From positions 248,001 through 312,000 of the forward strand of contig BLZA01000021.1 of NCBI GenBank assembly GCA_013423385.1: a stretch of DNA of 64,000 nt. The letters run 5' to 3'. Position 1 is the stretch's first letter. The number at the start of each line of letters is the position of its first letter. The DNA is from Naganishia liquefaciens. Its lineage: Eukaryota > Basidiomycota > Tremellomycetes > Filobasidiales > Filobasidiaceae. Of this stretch, positions 57,633 through 64,000 are shown one piece after another. The notes beneath the pieces are model-generated. The model was not told where the DNA came from and did no database searches. It worked only from the letters and a program-made list of their open reading frames with translations. Position numbers and translations under genes: made by a program.

Positions 57633-58142
57633 CTATGCACTCGCCGGACACTTTTCAATACCTGCTACACCCTCCGAAACCGGGAGCCTTCCGTCGGCCA
57701 AATAATCTTGAAGTTTCAAGTCAATTGAGGCTCGAAACGCATCCTCAGAGCCGAAAGGAGACGCGCTCTTGTACCTCACGCCTACCTGCAACGACTGCGT
57801 TATGGGATCGGTTGCGCGCCCAGCGAAGGATCTACTTTGCTTCTTCAAACATGAGCTCTTTTCGCAGAGTATCGTCGAAAGAGCTTCCACATGTTTGACA
57901 TGTACGGGTCGACTGCGGACGCGACTGGTTCCTTGAGGGCCACTCATGTCTCGCGGAACCAAACTGGATCTTGGCTCGTCCACGTCCGAGCGAGCGCGCC
58001 TCGTCAGTTTCTCCCGTTGCTTGGGTTGTTTGGATGCCCCTGTAGGCGTTTGCACATACAGCTTGCCCTTTCGACCTGGCCTCGTGCTTCGGTTGCTGCT
58101 AATTTGACGTGCGACATCGCCTCCTGTAGCATCTGAGAGCAT
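57633..58142 (-). CDS. Uncertain 169-codon ORF divergent from MPDU1
   Basis: An uninterrupted minus-strand frame whose ATG lies only 22 bp from the MPDU1 start codon on the other strand. The product would be basic and Ser/Arg/Lys-rich (SNRSTRPGRKGKLYVQT, PKQREKLTRRARSD) with a more ordered end (DAFRASIDLKLQDYLADG). No known domain. It could be a small basic gene or a chance frame across the MPDU1 promoter; the lack of introns in an intron-dense genome weakens the case. Confidence 0.3.
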   Translation of the reverse strand: MLSDATGGDVARQISSNRSTRPGRKGKLYVQTPTGASKQPKQREKLTRRARSDVDEPRSSLVPRDMSGPQGTSRVRSRPVHVKHVEALSTILCEKSSCLKKQSRSFAGRATDPITQSLQVGVRYKSASPFGSEDAFRASIDLKLQDYLADGRLPVSEGVAGIEKCPASA

Positions 58143-58164
58143 TCACATCAAGCATCGCAGCGAC

Positions 58165-59268
58165 ATGGAAACCGTGCAGTACCTGGTGAGTGCTGCTGAA
58201 ACTCCCTCGGAATCGACTCTGATCACTATTGCTTCTGTCTCAAGGTCACCAGCGTTACCCGTCAGCTACCTGGATTCATCAAGGAACCTCTTACAGGACT
58301 CATTGGCAAGGTCCGTTTATACTCGAACATAGTCCCCTACGGGTCCCTGTCTGACGTCAGCGCCGTATTCCTCAGACGTGTTATGACTCCCTCATCTATA
58401 ACTTTGATCTGACAGACACCGACTGCGTCAAGTATTCTATATCGAAAGGCCTAGGACTCGGTATCGTGGTGGGAGGATCGATCGTCAAACTTCCACAAAT
58501 TGGCAAGATCCTGAACAGCAAGTCAGCTCGCGGACTATCCCTTTCGGCCTATGTAGGTGTCCTTTCAGCGATTGGACTCTCGCTTACTCTAGTCTCCTTT
58601 GCAGATCCTGGAAACCGCGAGCTACGCCATCACTCTTGCATATGCCTACCGAAACGAATTTCCGTTCTCGACATACGGTGAAAACCTGTTCCTCTCATTT
58701 CAAAACGTGGTCATCACACTCCTCATCGTCTGGTTCGCTCCAGCATCCTCTAAGACTCTGAGCGGCAGTGGAGGAAGGTCGAGCAGAAGAAATATGCCTG
58801 GTGTGATGGCAGGATTGGCGATGACCGCGCTCGTTGCCCTCTTCCTGAGGTCGCCTACACTCTGTCCGCCAAGCACTCGTAAGTTCCACCTTTGTATAGG
58901 AAGCCAACAAAAGCTAACACTGCATGCTCTCAGTATCGCTGCTTCAAGCCAGTACGGTGCCCCTCGCTCTGATTTCCAAGGCGCCGCAAATCATCTCCAA
59001 TCACCGCCTCCACAGCACCGGGAACCTCTCGGCCTTTGCCGTCTTCAATGCCTTTATGGGATGCGTCGCTCGACTGTTCACCACGAGTCAAGAGACCGGT
59101 GATAGTCTCGTCTGGTGGGGATTCGCCCTGGCGGCTGCCTTGAATGCCGTTTTGGCGGGGCAGATGATTATGTACTGGAACGTCAACGACGACTACAGAT
59201 CGCGGCCGCTGACGGATACCATCTTGGGAGAGAAGCGGGCGGGCGATATCAGCCGGAAAATTGAGTAG
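58165..59268 (+). CDS. MPDU1: MPDU1-like PQ-loop protein (mannose-P-dolichol utilization)
   Basis: ER membrane protein required for use of dolichol-phosphate sugars in glycan assembly. It starts METVQYL, then over short introns VTSVTRQLPGFIKEPLTG, TCYDSLIYNFDLTDTDCVKY. First PQ-loop: GGSIVKLPQIGKILNSKSA followed by RGLSLSAY and ILETASYAITLAYAYRN. Second PQ-loop: PLALISKAPQIISNHRLHST with GNLSAFAVFNAFMGCVAR. Membrane helices include NVVITLLIVWFA, AGLAMTALVALFLR and GFALAAALNAVLAGQMIMYW. The C-terminus is basic (GEKRAGDISRKIE). About 280 aa with five introns, normal length for the family. The 509 bp to the next gene shows nothing else. Confidence 0.92.
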
Positions 59269-59777
59269 ATCGGATCTATCTAGTTGATGTGGGGATTTCT
59301 TTCCATGACCATGTAGACGCTACCTTTTCGCACGTGCCCACCTCGCTGTGCAGGCTATCTGACCAGAGGAGATCGGCAGCCACGTCAATTGATTTCCGTG
59401 GGAGAATCTCATTCCTGCTTTTCGGGCGACAGCTTCCAAAATGCCACTCTGCAGGAACCTTCCATCTAGGGAGCAGTATTCCGTCCACCAAAGGCTAGAA
59501 CCTAAACGCTCTGATCGTTCCTCAACAATAGTGGATAGAGTCACAAAGTAAACAATGTACCACAAAGTAAACATGCGATGTCAGGAGGGTTGAGAGCCGT
59601 CAAAACTGAATGCCGCTTGTCAAGTGCGTTGCCCTAAATCAACCTCTGGTCTCTGTTCTGCAACTCGCTCGAGATCACGCTGGAAGTGGAATGTATCGCA
59701 AGTAACGCGTTCAGCATCTGAAGACCAATCCAGCACGCTTTTCGGGATCCGGGTATGGTCCCTGGTTCGACACCGTC

Positions 59778-62700
59778 ATGAAGGTTCTCTGCGTGGCGGA
59801 AAAGCCGTCCATCGCGAAGAGCATCACGAGCATCCTATCAGCTGGTGCATCAACAAATGTAAGGGAAGAAGAAATTTCTAGGAACGCTGCTTGACTCTGT
59901 CGTATCCCCTTCAGCGAGCATCATCTCATAGATATATCCGAAATTATGATTTTGCCTACAATCTGCCAGCCCCGCATGGTCCGGCAAGAGGAGACTCGCA
60001 GTTTACTGTGACCTCGGTACTTGGACATCTGACCTCAAACGTACGTCCAATGGCTGGAATCCCATGAAACTTAGTTGAGCCCGTCATGCTGCTCCTGCAG
60101 GACTTTCCGGATGAGTACCGAAAGTGGTACAGCTGCGAGCCATTCGCCTTGTTCGATGCTCCCATCAACACTTTCGTCAACAAGGTGCGCCAGGCGAGTT
60201 GTGCGCCAATAACAAACCTGATGGTCATGGGTCGTCAAACAGGACCTCAAACAAGTCGAACGAAACCTTCTGCAGGAAGCCCGCAACGCGGATCTCTTGA
60301 TGATCTGGACCGATTGTGATAGAGAGGGAGAACACATAGGCAGCGAGATTGTCGAAGTATGCCGTCGTGCAAACAGGAACATTCGAGTCAAGAGAGCCAA
60401 ATTCAGTGCTATTATCGCTGCGTGAGTACAGCTCAGCGACTTGACTGGAAAAGAAGCATGACTTTGCCCCCTCAGTCAAATCCATAATGCTTGTCGAAAT
60501 CCTGTCGATCTGGATATGCGACAGGCTGCCGCTGTGGAAGTCCGTATCTCGCTTGACCTACGAGTCGGTGCAGCATTCACGCGTCTTCAAACGATGGGGC
60601 TGCAGGCTCGACTGCCTGGACTGGAGCAAAAGGTCATCAGTTACGGTGAGTCTGAATAGGAACGACAGTGAGGCATTGAAGGAACTCCCCCCTGCAGGAC
60701 CATGTCAGTTCCCGACACTGGGTTTCGTCGTCGATCAATACGAACGAGTTCAAGCATTTGTACCTGAGACATTTTGGTACATCCATATCGAACAAGAGCG
60801 TCTCGAGGGCTCTGTCAAGTTCAACTGGCGTCGCAATCATCTGTTCGACATGGCGGCCGCGTTCGTTCTGTATGAGCAATGTGTCGAGGAACCTGAGGCG
60901 ACGGTCCGCTCAGTCACAACCAAACCGACCACAAAATGGTACGCTCTCATGCCTCTTGATTATGCTATTCCCTGACCTCCCGTCGTCCAGGAAACCTCTT
61001 CCGCTCACTACCGTTGATCTGCAAAAGTCTGGTTCCCGTTTGCTCCATATGACACCGAAGAAAGTCTTGGATGTTCGTAACCTAAACTGCATCCACCACC
61101 AATAATCCCTAATCCACTTTCCTCGCAGACCGCCGAGAAACTCTATCAGCAGGGTTTCCTTAGTTATCCAAGAACGGAGACGGATCAATTCGACAAAGAC
61201 TTCGATTTCCACCATCTTATCCAGAAGCAGCACGTCGATCCCGCATGGGGTGCTTTCGCCCAAGCGTATGCTTTCGGAAGATCGCCAAAGAACAGCAGCT
61301 GATTTCCCCCTCTTTAGTCTGACGAACGGCACCTTCCAGCGACCCAGAAATGGCCAGAAGAACGATAAGGCCCATCCTCCAATTCATCCTACAGCCCACG
61401 CTGCTACCCTTACTGGCGATGAGAAGCGAGTGTATGAATTTGTCACGCGTCGATTCCTGGCTTGTTGTTCGATGAACGCGGAAGGCAAGAGCACTACCGT
61501 CGAGATTGACGTCGCGGGAGAGTCTTTCTCTACTTCTGGTAAGTACACTTTGGGCAACAAGTGCTCATTACCCTGATATTCTGGCCACTACAGGTCTTGT
61601 CATTCTGGCGCGAAACTACCTTGAAGTGTATCCGTACGACAAATGGTCGGGTTCCGTCGTTCCAGATTTCCAGGAAGGAGAGACGTTCATTCCTACTGTC
61701 TGCGAGATGAAAGAAGGGCAAACTTCGCGACCAAATCTATTGACCGAGGCTGACCTGGTTGGGTTAATGGACAAGAACGGAATAGGTATGGTTTTCGCTC
61801 AAATTCCGCTGTGTGCAACGACTGATACCTAGCCCGGCTGTTCACAGGTACCGATGCAACTATCGCGGAGCATATTGCCAAGATCATCGAACGGGAATAC
61901 GTGGTGGAAAAACAAGAAGCAAGAACAAAATACCTTGTGCCATCAACTTTGGGAATAGGTCTCGTCGACGGATACAACCAAATCGGGTTTGATCGCTCTC
62001 TCACGAAGCCACATCTGAGGAGAGAGGTGAGTCGGCAAAGTGGGGCAGCTTCGCGGAAAGGCGTTGTTGCTGATTCGTGAATGCAAGACCGAACACAGGA
62101 TGCAACTGATTTGTGACGGGGTCGAAAGCAAACGGAACGTTCTTGAAGCCAGCTTGATGCAGTATCGAGAGGTTTTCATCAAGGCTAAACGAGACTTTGA
62201 GATACTTTACAACGTCAGTACCTTTTCATTCTGATGGTATTCTTGCTCAACATTATGGTCATACAGAGCGTTGCACAAAGCCTAGGTGGACGAGGAATTG
62301 CTGCCGGAAATGTCGCGCGACGACCACCCCCACCAGGTGGCCATGGACCAAGAGGCGGCAATGGGGACGGCAACGACGACGACCCTCCTGGAGGTGATGA
62401 TCGTCCTCCTCCCGCTCCTGCGAAGAGGGGAAAGGCTGCAACTGCGGGCAAAACCTCAGCGGCCAAGAAGGCGATGGCCAAGCCCAAAGTCGAGACAGCG
62501 GCCAAGAAGGCTCCTGCTAGAAGGACAAAGAACGCCGCACAAGCTGAAGTCCAACCAGCTCCCAGTCAGTCTAGACTATTCAAGCTCATCTATCAGTGAT
62601 TCTGACTTGAATATACCTCAGCTGCAAGCACTTTCGTGCCCTTAGTAACGCCCGGTGGATCGGAAGGGGTTGTCATGTGTGGCTGTGGCGAGCGAGCTGT

Positions 62701-63322
62701 GACGCGTACCGTAGCCAAGGAGGGCCCTAACAAGGGGAGGCAATTCTGGACCTGCGCAAAGCCGATGGGAGATTCGTCAAAATGCACATTCTTCGTCAGT
62801 AGAAAGCTCTCAAGCGGCGGCTCAAAAATGCTGACCTGATGTGTAGGAATGGGATGACGCCCTTGCTGTCAGTACAACGGCACATCGCGCTCATGCTGCA
62901 AACGATGTAGGTGACTTTCCCTCTTGGTCATGGTCGCAGCTGAGCCGACATCAAGATCACGAATCTTCCCTCTCAGCGAGCAGGCACGTCACAAGCACCC
63001 GCTGCACCGACAGGTTCCAAGCGGTTCTGTATGTGCAGAATCGAGGCTGTTCGACTAGTAACGCAGAAAGAGGGCGTGAACCAGGGAAAAGCGTTTTACA
63101 AGTGTCCGAAGGCACAAAACGAGCAGTGCTCTTTCTTCGAGGTACGTATGATATGAGAGAGTGAGCTTCCTCAAGCTGAGGGAATTCTGCTTAATCTGGG
63201 CATCGTCTCAGTGGGAAGATCAGCCTGTTGCCTTTCCTCCTCCAAAGAAGAGAGCAGCGACTACCAAGAGGGCTAGAGCTCCGGTCAAGAACAAGACCTC
63301 AATCAGCAACAGAGGCTATTGA
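59778..63322 (+). CDS. TOP3: DNA topoisomerase III (type IA) with two GRF zinc fingers
   Basis: Resolves single-strand crossings with a RecQ helicase in recombination repair. It starts MKVLCVAEKPSIAKSITSIL, the TOPRIM opening with its Glu. The Mg-binding triad follows in MIWTDCDREGEHIGSEI. Later come GPCQFPTLGFVVDQYERVQ, QKSGSRLLHMTPKKVLD, and the active-site Tyr in GFLSYPRTETDQFDKD. Next are KAHPPIHPTA, EKRVYEFVTRRFLACC, GTDATIAEHIAKIIEREYV and LGIGLVDGYNQIGF. After a Lys/Ala/Pro-rich linker (GPRGGNGDGNDDDPPGG) lie two GRF-type zinc fingers: MCGCGERAVTRTVAKEGPN with GRQFWTCAKP, and FCMCRIEAVRLVTQKEG with GKAFYKCPKA. About 880 aa over some 15 exons. All catalytic residues are present. Confidence 0.93.
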
Positions 63323-63796
63323 GGTAGTCAGGGCAGCTTTTTGAAAGCAGTCCGTGCGAGGGCTACGGTGGCGTCCAGAAGGTCGTGAGTCATGGTTCCG
63401 AATCTGCGCACATGTGTCAGGTCCGAACACCAGAGGTTGACTGCTTCGCAAGAATGTGGACCCCATGCATAGCTCCAGAGGCTGTCTGCGTCATATCGCA
63501 TTCGGTTTGCAGATGACGTCTCGAGGGCGAGAGCAAAATGCGCTTGCCCCGCGTCACGAACTTTTTTGATTTCGATTTCCCGTCTGACGCGACTTCATTC
63601 GACGCTAGACACTTGATCCGTTGTCCCGCTGTGATTCTCTATGACATAAGCTACTTCCGAGGATTGACCCGAGACCACCCAGTGTTTGCATTGTGCCGCC
63701 TTGCAGTTGTAACAGCTGTTGCCACTGTCCCTATTCCCGACGGTGGTGGAGGCACCTCACGGACCGATCACAGGATCGCAGGCTCGCACATCACCT

Positions 63797-64000
63797 TCAG
63801 TCTTCAGCGTTGTCTCGCTCGCCCTCTCCCTCAGTGTTTTCGTCCTCTGCCAAGCCCTTATGCCTCATCACTGAACCCTGCAGCAAGAGAGCAGGTATTT
63901 GTGTCAACTGGGTCGTACAGAATGTCGTCGCAGGCTGCCTTGGAGCTGTATCGTGGATCCGCGTACGTGTCTTGTCGTGCATCGCCGCGTATGCGCCGCC
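63797..64000 (-). CDS. Possible C-terminal exon(s) of a gene beyond the right edge
   Basis: Minus-strand frame entering from the right edge and stopping at 63797. An internal donor (GTACGC) and acceptor (CTGCAG) suggest a last exon encoding a charged tail, GSVMRHKGLAEDENTEGEG. No domain is visible. The 470 bp between it and TOP3 would be convergent 3' UTRs. Low certainty. Confidence 0.3.
   Translation of the reverse strand, partial: GGAYAAMHDKTRTRIHDTAPRQPATTFCTTQLTQIPALLLQGSVMRHKGLAEDENTEGEGERDNAED

Noticed and set aside
1-64000. Retroelements, virus-derived elements or DNA transposon genes
   Set aside because: I saw no reverse transcriptase, integrase, capsid or transposase motifs and no terminal repeats of the right kind; the repeats listed are short and non-coding.

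Overview
This is nuclear DNA of a filamentous or yeast-like fungus, most probably a basidiomycete. Nearly every gene is cut by short GT-AG introns of about 45-70 nt. Both tRNA genes carry introns after position 37. The partial gene at the left edge is a fungal Zn2Cys6 regulator. The proteins have long Ser/Pro/Ala-rich disordered tails of the kind seen in Tremellomycetes, but that class assignment is inference. I see no bacterial operons, CRISPR arrays, recognisable transposase genes or retrovirus-like elements.

Layout. 1-10.9 kb: a Zn2Cys6 regulator (partial), an unknown Ser/Thr-rich protein, and two neighbouring putative DNA-binding proteins with Cys/His clusters. 11-20 kb: a secreted GH78-type alpha-L-rhamnosidase with its own TATA box, standing alone between two gene-poor stretches. 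These stretches hold a divergent inverted repeat pair. 20-29 kb: an unknown multi-pass membrane protein, a single-domain MetE-like methyltransferase and a TVP38/DedA (VTT) membrane protein. 29-31.5 kb: a gene-poor stretch with an intron-bearing tRNA-Pro(AGG).

31.5-55.7 kb is compact and visibly richer in G+C. Genes are packed head-to-head and tail-to-tail: a single-pass membrane protein, the nucleoporin NDC1, a GNAT acetyltransferase, two tandem copies of the poly(A)-RNA-binding protein NAB2, a two-RRM protein, a RAB5-type GTPase, the Rab exchange factor SEC2 and a CaMKK/Ssp1-like kinase. The products act mainly in mRNA export, the nuclear pore, and vesicle traffic and its signalling. 55.7-64 kb returns to a lower G+C content and holds tRNA-Ala(AGC), the PQ-loop protein MPDU1 and DNA topoisomerase III.

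Points that stood out: (i) the tandem NAB2 pair with the same intron plan; (ii) a 6-nt exon followed by a GC-AG intron in the acetyltransferase gene; (iii) two exceptional introns, of 1098 and 798 nt, carrying a 27-28-bp tandem array and an inverted repeat; (iv) Zn2Cys6 and RAB5 genes in which tiny exons cut through the key motifs; (v) a diverged inverted repeat pair either side of the rhamnosidase gene. Exon joins were worked out by eye from frame and splice consensus, so outer coordinates are firmer than internal ones.
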